Assembly: GCA_041498295.1 (NCBI GenBank)
Contig: JBGQIB010000051.1
Span: 1-27,610 of the forward strand
Source: VGRW01 sp041498295
GTDB taxonomy: Bacteria > Myxococcota_A > UBA9160 > SZUA-336
Direction: 5' to 3'
Length of the DNA: 27,610 nucleotides
Shown here piece after piece: positions 15,349 to 22,976 of this stretch (positions are counted from its first letter, which is position 1; every line of letters begins with the position of its first letter). The translations under genes were made by a program, and so were the position numbers. The notes beneath the pieces were generated by a model. The model was not told where the DNA came from. It worked only from the letters and a program-made list of their open reading frames with translations, and made no database searches.

Positions 15349-15405
15349 GGGCGCCATCATAGCGGGCCCCTGCCCACGAGAGCATTTTCGGGTACGATGG
15401 CGCCC
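15349..15405. promoter_or_regulatory. Divergent promoter with a perfect 10-bp inverted repeat
   Basis: GGGCGCCATC at 15349-15358 and GATGGCGCCC at 15396-15405 are perfect inverse copies. Each overlaps a -10-like box: TATGAT on the minus strand (15361-15356) and TACGAT on the plus strand (15393-15398). Both strands therefore read TA(T/C)GATGGCGCCC downstream into their gene. This could be a symmetric operator or a shared promoter design. Confidence 0.5.
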
Positions 15406-15432
15406 GACTTCGAACCCGAGGAGCAAAGCGAC

Positions 15433-15564
15433 ATGGCGGACAAACACTCGAGCCAACCCGCGAGCGGCGGCTGGGTCTCGACGTTCATCTTCTCGATCGG
15501 GCTGTTCCTCGCGGTCTACCTGACGACGCTGTACATGGGCCACACGCTGGCCGGCGGTCACTAG
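15433..15564 (+). CDS. Tiny single-pass membrane protein (43 residues)
   Basis: A 43-residue product: a hydrophilic N-terminus rich in Ser/Lys/His (MADKHSSQPASGGW), one transmembrane helix (VSTFIFSIGLFLAVYLTTLY) and a short tail MGHTLAGGH. The ATG at 15433 has GAGGAG nine bases upstream, a good ribosome site, and lies 35 bases after a plausible -10 box (TACGAT, 15393-15398). An in-frame ATG at 15397 would fall inside that promoter. A strong terminator-like hairpin follows the stop. I do not know its function; proteins of this size and shape are often small subunits of membrane complexes, such as respiratory enzymes. Confidence 0.65.
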   Translation: MADKHSSQPASGGWVSTFIFSIGLFLAVYLTTLYMGHTLAGGH

Positions 15565-15571
15565 ACTCCGT

Positions 15572-15594
15572 AGGTGCGCCGCCGAGGCGCACCT
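15572..15594 (+). terminator. Terminator-like hairpin after the 43-residue membrane protein gene
   Basis: AGGTGCGCC (15572-15580) and GGCGCACCT (15586-15594) pair perfectly over nine bases with a five-base loop. It starts eight bases after the stop codon. There is no T-run behind it, so it may slow or stabilise rather than end transcripts. Confidence 0.5.
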
Positions 15595-15597
15595 TCT

Positions 15598-15708
15598 CGG
15601 GTCAACCCGCCCTTTGAGCAGGCCGATGAGGGAGAGCCGGTTCGCCGGCGCGGAGCGCTCAGACCGAGCGCGCTCATAAGGGAGCGCTCAGACCGAGCGC
15701 GATCATGA
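15598..15708 (+). repeat. Run of small hairpins ending in a 28-bp tandem repeat
   Basis: The 172-nt space before the Hpt gene holds CGGGT-CA-ACCCG (15598-15609), GCCGG-TTCG-CCGGC (15636-15649) and a tandem repeat. The repeat units, 15652-15679 and 15681-15708, agree at 26 of 28 positions, and each contains the hairpin GCGCTC-AGACC-GAGCGC. The start of each unit also contains the palindrome GAGCGCTC. It may be a structured leader or a paired binding site. Confidence 0.55.
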
Positions 15709-15736
15709 CTCTCCCGAGGTCAGCTGAGGGGCCGCC

Positions 15737-16048
15737 ATGGGTTCGATCCGCAGCGCGTACGAGAACGACCCCGACATGCTCGAGATCGTGCGCGAGTTCG
15801 CTTCCGAGCTGCCCGCGCGGATCGCGAAGCTCGAGTCGCATCTAGCCGCGCACGAAATGCGCGACCTGCAGACGCTCGCTCATCAGCTGAAGGGCGCGGG
15901 CGGCGGCTACGGATTTCCGCAGATCACCGAGCTCGCCGCGTCGCTGGAAGCGGCGCTGAAGCAGGGCCTCGATGAGCCGGTCGTGAAGGACCGCGCGAAC
16001 GCGCTGTGCGCGACGTTGCGCTCGGTCGTGGTTCCGGAGGCGAGTTGA
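15737..16048 (+). CDS. Hpt (histidine phosphotransfer) domain protein
   Basis: A 103-residue single-domain phosphotransfer protein. The motif LAHQLKGAGGGYGF (residues 47-60) is the classical Hpt helix, with His49 as the phosphorylated residue and the following Lys/Gly typical of the family (HxLKGxxxxxG). Such proteins pass phosphate between response-regulator receiver domains in phosphorelays. The ATG at 15737 follows GAGGGG by six bases. The gene overlaps the REC-GGDEF gene by four bases (TTGA), so the two products are probably made together and the receiver domain next door is the likely partner (inference). No sensor kinase gene is in the window. Confidence 0.87.
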   Translation: MGSIRSAYENDPDMLEIVREFASELPARIAKLESHLAAHEMRDLQTLAHQLKGAGGGYGFPQITELAASLEAALKQGLDEPVVKDRANALCATLRSVVVPEAS

Positions 16049-17022
16049 ATCCGGAAGTCCCCAACCCGAACCGCGTGCTCGTGATCGACGACAGCGAATC
16101 GATCCACAAGCTCGTCGTCGCGCGCCTGCGGCCGGAAGGCCTCGAGGTGATCGGCGAGGTCGACGGCGAGCGCGGCATCGAGCGCGCCGTCGCGGACCAA
16201 CCGGATCTGATCCTGCTCGACATCGGACTGCCGAACGTCGACGGCTTCGAAGTGTGTCGGCGCCTGAAGGAACATCCAGCGACGCGCGGCATCCCGGTCA
16301 TCTTCCTCACCGGCACCGCGGACACGGAATCGAAGGTGCGCGGCCTCGACCTCGGCGCGGTCGACTACGTGACCAAGCCCTTCGATCAGGTCGAGCTGCG
16401 CGCGCGCGTGCGCGCGGCGCTGCGCGCGAAGCGACTGCAGGACATTCTCGAGCAGCAGTCACACCTCGACGGACTCACGGGTCTCTGGAACCGCCGCTAT
16501 CTCGATCAGCGACTCGAGTCCGAGCTCAACGTCGCGCGCCGCTACGGTCGGCCGCTCTCGCTCGTGCTGGTCGACGTCGACCACTTCAAGCGCGTGAACG
16601 ACGACTACGGTCACTTGTTCGGCGACATCGTGCTGCAGGGAATCGCGGAGGGGCTGCGCGCGTACGCGCGGCGCTCCGACATCGTCGCGCGCTACGGCGG
16701 CGAGGAGTTCGCGATCCTGCTCACCGACACCAACTTGCGTTCCGCCATGTACGTCTCGGAGCGCTTGCGCTCGTCGGCCGAGAGCCGCCACTTCGAGGCG
16801 CGCACCGAGATCGTGAACGTGACCGCGAGCTTCGGCGTCGCGTGCACCGAGGACCTGGCCGCGGAGCTCGCGCCCGAAGCGCTCTTGAAGGCGGCCGACC
16901 TTGCGCTGTACGCGTCGAAGGATGCGGGCCGCAACTGCGTGCATCTGTACCGCTCCGGCGAGCTCATCCTGTCGACGGGAAATCCGCTCGCGCTCGGCAG
17001 CGACGCAGGCGAGGGCCGCTAG
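16045..17022 (+). CDS. Response regulator with diguanylate cyclase (REC-GGDEF)
   Basis: A 325-residue two-domain protein that should make cyclic-di-GMP when phosphorylated. Receiver domain: Asp15-Asp16 acid pair, phospho-acceptor Asp59 (ILLDIGLP), Thr89 and Lys111 (VTKPF). A short helical linker leads to the GGDEF domain with DGLTGLWNRRY (142-152), DVDHFKRVND and the active signature GGEEF (218-222). An RxxD inhibitory site, Arg209-Asp212, lies five residues before it, so product inhibition is expected. The start is TTG at 16045: it overlaps the Hpt stop and has GGAGG four bases upstream, while no ATG is available before the receiver fold. Architecture matches PleD/WspR-type regulators. Confidence 0.92.
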   Translation: MNPEVPNPNRVLVIDDSESIHKLVVARLRPEGLEVIGEVDGERGIERAVADQPDLILLDIGLPNVDGFEVCRRLKEHPATRGIPVIFLTGTADTESKVRGLDLGAVDYVTKPFDQVELRARVRAALRAKRLQDILEQQSHLDGLTGLWNRRYLDQRLESELNVARRYGRPLSLVLVDVDHFKRVNDDYGHLFGDIVLQGIAEGLRAYARRSDIVARYGGEEFAILLTDTNLRSAMYVSERLRSSAESRHFEARTEIVNVTASFGVACTEDLAAELAPEALLKAADLALYASKDAGRNCVHLYRSGELILSTGNPLALGSDAGEGR

Positions 17023-17059
17023 CTCGCGCCGTCCTCGTTCCTGTGCGAGGCTTTGCGAC

Positions 17060-17854
17060 GTGAGTGACACGAGAAGCGAAGCCCTGCGCATCGTCGGAGC
17101 GACGGATCTGCGCGCTCCGATCGTGATCCTCGCCTACGCGGGCTGGAACGACGGCGGCGAAGCGGCGACCACCGCCGCCGCACACCTGCTCGAGACGTTC
17201 AGCGCGGCGAAGCTCGCGACGCTCGACATGGAGGAGTTCGTCGACTTCACCGTGGTGCGGCCGCACGTGCGACCGCGCGACGGCGGCCGCCGCGAGATCC
17301 GCTGGCCCGATCACGAGTTCTTCGCGATCCGCTCCGAGACGCACGCGTTCGACCTGATCGTCGGGCTCGGCGTCGAGCCGCACCTGCGCTGGCGCGCGTT
17401 CTGCGCGCAGATCGGCGAGCTCGTGCAGCGCGTCGGCGCGCGGCTCGTGATCCTGCTCGGCGCGTTTCTCGACGAGGTCATCTACTCGCAGCCCATTCAG
17501 GTCGTCGGCACGAGCACGGATCCGGAGCTCGCGCGCGAGCTCGGGCTCACGGCCTCGAGCTACGAGGGGCCGACCGGAATCGTCGGCGTGTTGGCCGAGA
17601 TGCTCGCGCGCGACGGCACGTCCACGCTCTCGCTCTGGGCACGCCTGCCCCACTACGTGCAGGCGTCGCCGAACTCGCGCGCCGCCCTCGCGCTCCTGCA
17701 GCGCGTCGAGGCAGCGACCGGCTTCCCGATCGACAAAGCCGCGCTCGAGAGCGCCGCGGCGACCTTCGATCAAGAAGTCTCCGAGGCCATCGCCGCAGAT
17801 CCGCACCTATCTGCGTACGTGAGAGAACTGAAGCGGCGCGCGTTCTCCCAGTAA
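17060..17854 (+). CDS. PAC2 family protein (proteasome assembly chaperone-like)
   Basis: A 264-residue protein of the PAC2 family, named after eukaryotic proteasome assembly chaperone 2 and found in many actinobacteria and other prokaryotes; its bacterial role is unsettled. Seen: LAYAGWNDGGEAATTAAAHL (residues about 24-43; family f.GW.DaG.aA..a...L), ILLGAFLDEVIYSQPIQVVGT and the diagnostic SSYEGPTGIVGVLAEML. The start is GTG at 17060, 37 bases after the cyclase gene, with only a distant GAGG; the protein similarity begins soon after it. It may be on the Hpt/GGDEF transcript but its product is not known to act in signalling. A perfect 24-bp palindrome lies downstream. Confidence 0.83.
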   Translation: MSDTRSEALRIVGATDLRAPIVILAYAGWNDGGEAATTAAAHLLETFSAAKLATLDMEEFVDFTVVRPHVRPRDGGRREIRWPDHEFFAIRSETHAFDLIVGLGVEPHLRWRAFCAQIGELVQRVGARLVILLGAFLDEVIYSQPIQVVGTSTDPELARELGLTASSYEGPTGIVGVLAEMLARDGTSTLSLWARLPHYVQASPNSRAALALLQRVEAATGFPIDKAALESAAATFDQEVSEAIAADPHLSAYVRELKRRAFSQ

Positions 17855-17890
17855 CTTCTCTTCTCGAGCCGAAGCGACAAACAACGCGAC

Positions 17891-17993
17891 GGCGAGGCGA
17901 GGGGCGTCCCGAGCCGAGCCGGCTCCCGCGGGACATCGGCCCGCGGGCCGATGTCGGGCGCAGCCGCGCGCAGCGAGCCGCAGGCGAGCGAAG
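17891..17993 (+). repeat. Dispersed intergenic repeat, copy B
   Basis: Two conserved blocks, 17891-17919 and 17966-17993, match copy A (13635-13708, opposite strand) with two differences each. The 46-nt centre is unlike that of copy A and carries a 24-bp palindrome. It fills most of the space between the converging PAC2 and metF genes. Confidence 0.7.
17932..17955. terminator. 24-bp perfect palindrome between converging genes (possible bidirectional terminator)
   Basis: The 24 bases from GACATCGGCCCG onward read the same on both strands, so RNA from either side can fold into a long GC-rich hairpin. It lies 77 bases after the PAC2 stop and 42 bases after the metF stop. No T-run follows on either strand. 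A dyad binding site is the alternative. Confidence 0.45.
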
Positions 17994-17997
17994 TCGA

Positions 17998-18855
17998 TCA
18001 GGAGAGCGCGAGCGCGGCGAAGACCCGCCGCGCGGCCGGGGAGCGGTTGAGCGTGTAGAAGTGGATGCCGGGGGCGCCGCGCGCGAGTAACTCGCGGCAC
18101 TGCGCCGTGGCCCACTCGACGCCGACCTCGAGCGTGGCGTCGTCGTCGTCGCCGGCCGCGTCGAGCGCGCGTCCGAGCTCGCTCGGGATGCGCGCTCCGC
18201 AGAGCGCGGTCATGCGCCGGATCGACGCGCCGCTGACGATCGGCATGATTCCCGGCACGATGGGCGCCATGACTCCCGCGGCGCGCGCGCGCGCGACGAA
18301 CGCGAAGTAGTCCGCGTTGTCGAAGAAGAGCTGCGTGATGAGGAAGTCGACGCCGGCGCGCACCTTCTGCGCCAGCATCGCCAGGTCGAGCTCGGGGCTC
18401 GGCGAGCGCGGGTGTTTCTCCGGGTAACACGCGGCGCCGACACAGAAGTCGAAGCGCGCGCGCACCAGCTCGACCAGCTCGTTCGCGTACTCCAGGCCGC
18501 CGGGCGGCGGCGTGTAGCCCGGCGGCGGGTCGCCGCCGAGCGCGAGCACGTTCTCGATGCCGAGCTCGCGCAGCTTCGCGAGCGTCGCGGCGAGCTCGTC
18601 CCGCGTCGAGCCGACGCAGGACAGATGCGCCATCGCGGTGATGCCGATCTCGTCCTGAATGCGCGCCGTGAGCTCGAGAGTCTTGCGGCGGGTCGAGCCA
18701 CCCGCGCCCCAAGTCACCGACACGTACGCCGGCGAGAGCTTCTTCAGCTCCGCGATGGCGCGGAACAGCGCGTCGAAACCCGCTTCCGCCTTCGGCGGAA
18801 AGAACTCGAACGAGATCATCGCTCGACCTCGTTCGAATCCGTCGCTGATCCGCAT
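17998..18855 (-). CDS. metF: Methylenetetrahydrofolate reductase
   Basis: A 285-residue FAD enzyme that reduces 5,10-methylene-THF to 5-methyl-THF for methionine synthesis. Seen: SFEFFPPK with the catalytic Glu (Glu17), YVSVTWGAGGS, AHLSCVGSTRDEL, NVLALGGDPPPGY (commonly ALRGD), the flavin-contact region FDFCVGAACYPEKHP, and DFLITQLFFDNADYFAF. Length fits the bacterial MetF (E. coli 296). Two starts are possible: ATG 18855, with GAGGGAG just before it, and ATG 18819, with GAGG seven bases before it and directly ahead of the conserved fold; I give the longer one. It is divergent from the PilZ gene; a TAGAAT -10-like box on the minus strand (18915-18910) could serve it. Confidence 0.92.
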   Translation of the reverse strand: MRISDGFERGRAMISFEFFPPKAEAGFDALFRAIAELKKLSPAYVSVTWGAGGSTRRKTLELTARIQDEIGITAMAHLSCVGSTRDELAATLAKLRELGIENVLALGGDPPPGYTPPPGGLEYANELVELVRARFDFCVGAACYPEKHPRSPSPELDLAMLAQKVRAGVDFLITQLFFDNADYFAFVARARAAGVMAPIVPGIMPIVSGASIRRMTALCGARIPSELGRALDAAGDDDDATLEVGVEWATAQCRELLARGAPGIHFYTLNRSPAARRVFAALALS

Positions 18856-18909
18856 GACTCCCTCGCCGACTTGCGCCCGGTCGCCTCAAGGCCACTCGCG
18901 CGGGCTCCG

Positions 18910-18915
18910 ATTCTA
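18910..18915 (-). promoter_or_regulatory. Possible -10 box for metF
   Basis: On the minus strand TAGAAT matches five of six consensus -10 bases and lies 54 bases before the metF ATG at 18855. No clear -35 hexamer is found 16-18 bases upstream. Confidence 0.25.
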
Positions 18916-18921
18916 TCCGGC

Positions 18922-19275
18922 GTGAACCCTTCTGCGCGCGCGAGACGGCGAGTGCTGACCTCGCGAATTCCGGTCCGCTTCGTGGCGGAAGGTTCCGAAG
19001 GCGTCGGCCAGCTGAAGAACGTGTCGCGCGCCGGTCTGTTCGTGCGCTCGAACGATCTGCCGCGGCCCGAGGCGGGGATCGCGCTGCAGCTCGAGGTTCC
19101 CGGCACGGGCGGCTCGATCAACCTGCGCGGTGAGGTGCGCTGGACCACGGACGGTTCGGGCGCCTCGGACGCGTCGCCCGGCTTCGGCGTGCAGCTCCAC
19201 GAGCCGTCACGCGAGTTCACCGAATTCTTCCGCTGGGCAGTCGAGCAGCTCGAGAAACCCGACTCCGAGATCTGA
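18922..19275 (+). CDS. PilZ domain protein (cyclic-di-GMP receptor)
   Basis: A 117-residue single-domain PilZ protein. The two binding elements are both visible: RxxxR at Arg15-Arg19 (RIPVR, in a very basic N-terminus RARRRVLTSR) and (D/N)xSxxG at Asn33-Gly38 (NVSRAGLFV). The remaining strands (GIALQLEVPG, INLRGEVRWTT, GFGVQLHEPS) complete the barrel, so it should bind cyclic-di-GMP. The start is GTG at 18922 without a good ribosome site; an in-frame GTG at 18952 would cut into the RxxxR region less favourably. It stands alone, divergent from metF and converging on pilY1. Its closeness to the pilus genes and to a diguanylate cyclase suggests a role in pilus control (inference). Confidence 0.83.
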   Translation: MNPSARARRRVLTSRIPVRFVAEGSEGVGQLKNVSRAGLFVRSNDLPRPEAGIALQLEVPGTGGSINLRGEVRWTTDGSGASDASPGFGVQLHEPSREFTEFFRWAVEQLEKPDSEI

Positions 19276-19290
19276 GTCCTTAAGGAGAAA

Positions 19291-19322
19291 CCCGGAGGCC
19301 GCGCAGCTGCGCGACCCCCGGG
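19291..19322. terminator. GC-rich hairpin between the PilZ gene and pilY1
   Basis: CCCGG (19291-19295) and CCGGG (19318-19322) flank the 14-bp palindrome CGCGCAGCTGCGCG (19300-19313). It lies in the 71-nt space between two converging genes, so it could end transcripts from both sides. No T-run is visible. Confidence 0.45.
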
Positions 19323-19346
19323 CACTCAGCTCAGAGAGTCAGTTCC

Positions 19347-22300
19347 TCAGAAGTCCTGTCGCCAGAAGATCTGCTGCACCGGATCGAAGCCGGCGGGCAG
19401 GCCCTCTGGGTGCTTGACCTCGCCGGTCGAGGTCTGGACCGTGCCGTTCACGACGATCTGGCCGTCGTCGGCCTTCGAGATCGTGATGCGCGGGTTGGTC
19501 GGCGCGCCGTTGCCGAGCGACTTGCTCCGCACCAGCGGGTCGCTGGGCGTGCTAGCGCTGCTCGCCGTCAGGACACCGACGCCGTTGTCGAGCTGCCAGG
19601 CGTACTCGAGCGTGGTGCCGCCCAGCGCGCAGCTGTTGCTGGCGCCGGAGCCGGCCAGATCCGGCAGGTACGAGAGAGTCACCACGACACCACCGAAGAT
19701 GATGTTGTCGGTGATGAACTTCTCGCCTTCCGGTACGCGGAAGAAGTAGCCCGCGTCGTTCGGGTCGCCGTCGCGCAGCGTGTCGGTGATGTCGGTCAGG
19801 GAGTCGTGACCCGCCGTCGGCGGCGCTTCCATGATCGGCAGGGTCGACGGGAACGCGCCCACGCCAAACGGATGCTTGTCCTGCATGACCCAGAAGCGGT
19901 TGTTGTCGTCGTAGAGACCCTGCGGATTGTTCGGGTCGTTCGGATCCACGGAACCCGAGTAACCCAGATCCGCGCGCTCGCCGCTGGCGAAGCTCAGCGT
20001 GAGCACACCCTTCGAGAGCGCGGCGGCCGCGCCCTGGAAGATGCTGTGGTAGTGCTTGACTCCCGCAGCCATGGTCACCACCGGCGCCTGGAACATCACG
20101 CCCGCCGGCCACACCGTCGTCGGCACGAGGCCGGCCGTCAGTGTTCCCACCGAGTGGATGTCCCACTTCCAGAGCTGTCCACCGGCGTCGCCGATGTACA
20201 CGACGTCCGCGAACCCGTCCGCGTCCAAGTCGAGAACCGCGGGCTCGGCCGCGATCGCGTACTTCATGTCCGCGAAGGTTCCGGTCGCCGCCCACTGCAG
20301 GTGCGCGAGGACCGAGCCGTCCGCGATCCGGACGATGTAGGCACCGCGACTCTTGTTGTTCGTGGCGTTCGGGTCGCTGTACGCGCCCAGGTTCGGGTTG
20401 GCCTCGGGCGCGTAGCCAGCGCCGAAGATCGCGACCCACTGCTCAAAGCAGTCACCGTCGCCATCGTTCGCACCGCACTTGTCACCCGTGCTCGTTCCGC
20501 CGCGCATCTTGATGCGCGTGATGATCGGGCGCGACCAGGTCTGGCCGAGTCCCGAGTTCGTGAACTCCCACATCAGGCGCGGATACGGGCCGTGATTGCC
20601 CGACGCCCCCGCCGGGTCGCTCACGTCGAGAGCGAGCAAGCCCTCGCCGCCTTCGCGCATCGGAGTGATCAGCGCCGTGGTCCAGTCCGTACCGTCCTTG
20701 GTGCCGTTCGCGTTGTAGTCGATCCAAGCATCCGCGGCCGTCGGCGGTCCGTCTACGAAGTACTGCTTCGCGACGTCGTCGCGCGGCAGGATCTTGACCT
20801 TGTTCAGAAGGAAGCCAGGCACGTAGCCGAAGACCTCGTGGCCGTCGCCGGGCGTGTAGTACTCGTCGCCGCCGCCGGGCGCGTTCGGGTCGACGAAGCT
20901 ACCCGCGCGGAACCCGTGCAACATGCCGTCGTTGGCGCCCACGTAGAGGACGCGGTCGCGGTGAGCGTAGGTCGACATGAACGTGCCCGTGGTCGTCGCC
21001 GGGCCGTAACCCTGCTCGAAGCGCAGGAACGGCAGCGGCGGACCGACCGCGACCGGGCTCGAGTGGAACACGTCGCCGAAGACGAACGGACGAACGTTTG
21101 TATAGTTCCCGTCCCCGTCCTCATCGAACGAGTCCACGCCGCGGGTGAAGTTCACGATCGAGTCACCCAAGGGCTCGAGGGAGCCCGCGACCCCAGGCGG
21201 CCCCGCGATCGATTGATTGGTTGCCGGCTGCGGGTAGAGAGTCTTGTCCGCCGCCGTCAGGCCGAGCATGGTCGTCGTGATGTTCGCAGCGGCGACCGTG
21301 GTCACCGCGGGGTCGACCAGGTTCGCGGCCGTGAACGGCACGCGCGTGCCGGCCTTCGTGGTGTACGTGGTTCGCGTCGCATAGTCCGCGAGCAACGTCG
21401 CGCCCGCGTCCCAGTGCGGATGGCGCGGCTCGTTGAACAGGTTGGTGACCGGGTCGATCGCCGGCTGATTGTTGTCGTCGAGGACCGAGAGGTCCGGCGC
21501 GAGCGTGTACGCCTCGAGATGGCCCGGCCACACGGACTTGCGGCCGCTGGGCACGAAGTACGCCGTGTAGAAGCCGTTGCCGAACGCGCTGCGTGTCGAA
21601 GGCACGGTCGCCGAGCTCAAGGTCGTGTTGCGAGCGATGATGTCCGTAATCGCCTGAGTCAGTGAGTCGGCGAGGTCGTCGGCGTTGTTCGACTGGAAGT
21701 AGATGCCGTGACCCGCGGTCGCGGCAGTCTGCAGGATCGACGACGCCACCGTGAAGCCGACCGTATACGTGATGACGTTCTGATTGCCCGACAAGGTCGT
21801 GCGCAGGTCGGTTGCGTAGATCTTCGCCGCGACGTCGTTCAGGTAGCTGCCGTCGGCATTGCTGGCGCCGACGAACGTCTGGGCGAAGTTCGTGCCGTAG
21901 TGGTCGTTGTTGTCACTCGTCGGCAGACCGTCGGTAATCGCGACGATGAAGAGCTTCTCGCACGAGCTCGTGACCGGGCTCGGCGGGATGGGCGCGGCGC
22001 TGCCTCCAGTGAGGTTGCGGCCGTACGCGGGGTACTTGCCGAGCTTGTCGGCGCCGGCGAGATAGCGCGCGACGTCGACGAGTGTCTCGGAGAGCGGCGT
22101 ACCGCCGCTCGCCGGGAGGCCCGCGAGCGTTGTGAGCAAAGTCGCCTTGTTGTTCAGGTCCGGCACCACGACGGTGTAGCCGCCGTTGCTGCCGGAGTCG
22201 TAGCGCGCCAGACCGAACTTCACGCGTGCCGGCAGGCCGGTCACGTTGACGTTGTTGACGAGCTGCGTGATCGCGTCCTTGCCCGCCGCGTTGCGGTCCT

Positions 22301-22976
22301 GCGGGATGAAAGTGACCGGCGTGCGGCCGAGATAGATCTCCTGCAGCATCCACCACATGTAGTTCTCTGGATAGTCCGTCGTGCTCGTGAACGAGACGTC
22401 GGGCAGCGTGATGATGGTGTAGGGCTGGCTCACCGTAGTAGTGCTGGTCTTCTTGCGGGAGCGGCTGGCCGTGGTGCAAGCGAGTCCCGCCGGCACGTTG
22501 GCGCAGCCACTCGGCATGTTCCAGCAGCGCATCGTCGCCGCGCCGCCCTGCGGGTCCGAGTCGTCCTGGTTGTCGTCCAAGCAGCCGGTGCCAGCGGTGG
22601 CGTTGGGAAAGCAGATCGAGTTCGCTTTCGTGGTCGTGCTCGTGCTCGCGAAGATCTGACAGGTGGGCTGATACGTCTCGCTCGACGTGCTGCCGGAGTA
22701 GTAGTAGTTCGTGGTGTCGACGCGCGAAGCCGGGAAGTTCGTCACATCGTTGGACTTGTTGAACCACACCGTCGGGCTGCCGGCGCCGCGATCTGTGAGA
22801 TACTTCGGCGGCAGGATGATGTTCTTCATCGAGCCCGAGGTATCGAACTGGAGCATGACGATCGGCGGCACGGTGCGCGACAGGATGTCGAGGTCACCCG
22901 CCTGTGCGCGTACGTCGCGCGCGAGCGCGAGAGCCGCGCAAAAGATCAGAATGCGTGAGAAGTGACTTCGGAACAT
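19347..22976 (-). CDS. pilY1: PilY1-type pilus tip adhesin with von Willebrand A domain
   Basis: A 1209-residue exported protein at the end of the minor-pilin operon. It starts with a signal peptide (about residues 1-26, LIFCAALALARDVRAQA). The N-terminal half is a von Willebrand A fold with MIDAS residues Asp45, Ser47, Ser49 (DTSGSM), SGGTPL and ITDGLPTSD. The C-terminal half is the PilY1 beta-propeller (from about residue 630, VFGDVFHSSPVAV, VLYVGANDGMLHGF), carrying the calcium loop D916-D918-D920-D924 (DLDADGFAD); in Pseudomonas the equivalent loop controls twitching. Further DxDxDG-like loops are at 618-626 and 753-761. It primes pilus assembly with the minor pilins and can act in adhesion. 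The ATG at 22976 overlaps the pilX stop by one base (TGATG). Confidence 0.93.
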   Translation of the reverse strand: MFRSHFSRILIFCAALALARDVRAQAGDLDILSRTVPPIVMLQFDTSGSMKNIILPPKYLTDRGAGSPTVWFNKSNDVTNFPASRVDTTNYYYSGSTSSETYQPTCQIFASTSTTTKANSICFPNATAGTGCLDDNQDDSDPQGGAATMRCWNMPSGCANVPAGLACTTASRSRKKTSTTTVSQPYTIITLPDVSFTSTTDYPENYMWWMLQEIYLGRTPVTFIPQDRNAAGKDAITQLVNNVNVTGLPARVKFGLARYDSGSNGGYTVVVPDLNNKATLLTTLAGLPASGGTPLSETLVDVARYLAGADKLGKYPAYGRNLTGGSAAPIPPSPVTSSCEKLFIVAITDGLPTSDNNDHYGTNFAQTFVGASNADGSYLNDVAAKIYATDLRTTLSGNQNVITYTVGFTVASSILQTAATAGHGIYFQSNNADDLADSLTQAITDIIARNTTLSSATVPSTRSAFGNGFYTAYFVPSGRKSVWPGHLEAYTLAPDLSVLDDNNQPAIDPVTNLFNEPRHPHWDAGATLLADYATRTTYTTKAGTRVPFTAANLVDPAVTTVAAANITTTMLGLTAADKTLYPQPATNQSIAGPPGVAGSLEPLGDSIVNFTRGVDSFDEDGDGNYTNVRPFVFGDVFHSSPVAVGPPLPFLRFEQGYGPATTTGTFMSTYAHRDRVLYVGANDGMLHGFRAGSFVDPNAPGGGDEYYTPGDGHEVFGYVPGFLLNKVKILPRDDVAKQYFVDGPPTAADAWIDYNANGTKDGTDWTTALITPMREGGEGLLALDVSDPAGASGNHGPYPRLMWEFTNSGLGQTWSRPIITRIKMRGGTSTGDKCGANDGDGDCFEQWVAIFGAGYAPEANPNLGAYSDPNATNNKSRGAYIVRIADGSVLAHLQWAATGTFADMKYAIAAEPAVLDLDADGFADVVYIGDAGGQLWKWDIHSVGTLTAGLVPTTVWPAGVMFQAPVVTMAAGVKHYHSIFQGAAAALSKGVLTLSFASGERADLGYSGSVDPNDPNNPQGLYDDNNRFWVMQDKHPFGVGAFPSTLPIMEAPPTAGHDSLTDITDTLRDGDPNDAGYFFRVPEGEKFITDNIIFGGVVVTLSYLPDLAGSGASNSCALGGTTLEYAWQLDNGVGVLTASSASTPSDPLVRSKSLGNGAPTNPRITISKADDGQIVVNGTVQTSTGEVKHPEGLPAGFDPVQQIFWRQDF

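Noticed and set aside
15652..15708. CRISPR array
   Set aside because: Only two directly adjacent units without spacer; the units are abutting tandem repeats, and no cas gene is present.
15598..15736. Cyclic-di-GMP riboswitch (GEMM) before the Hpt/GGDEF genes
   Set aside because: The conserved GEMM core and tetraloop/receptor sequences are not seen; the hairpins are repeats of a different kind.
19410..21665. Long open frame on the plus strand opposite pilY1 (about 750 codons)
   Set aside because: It is the mirror of a GC-rich gene with strong third-position bias; the translation is Arg/Val-rich low complexity without family resemblance, while pilY1 on the other strand is unmistakable.
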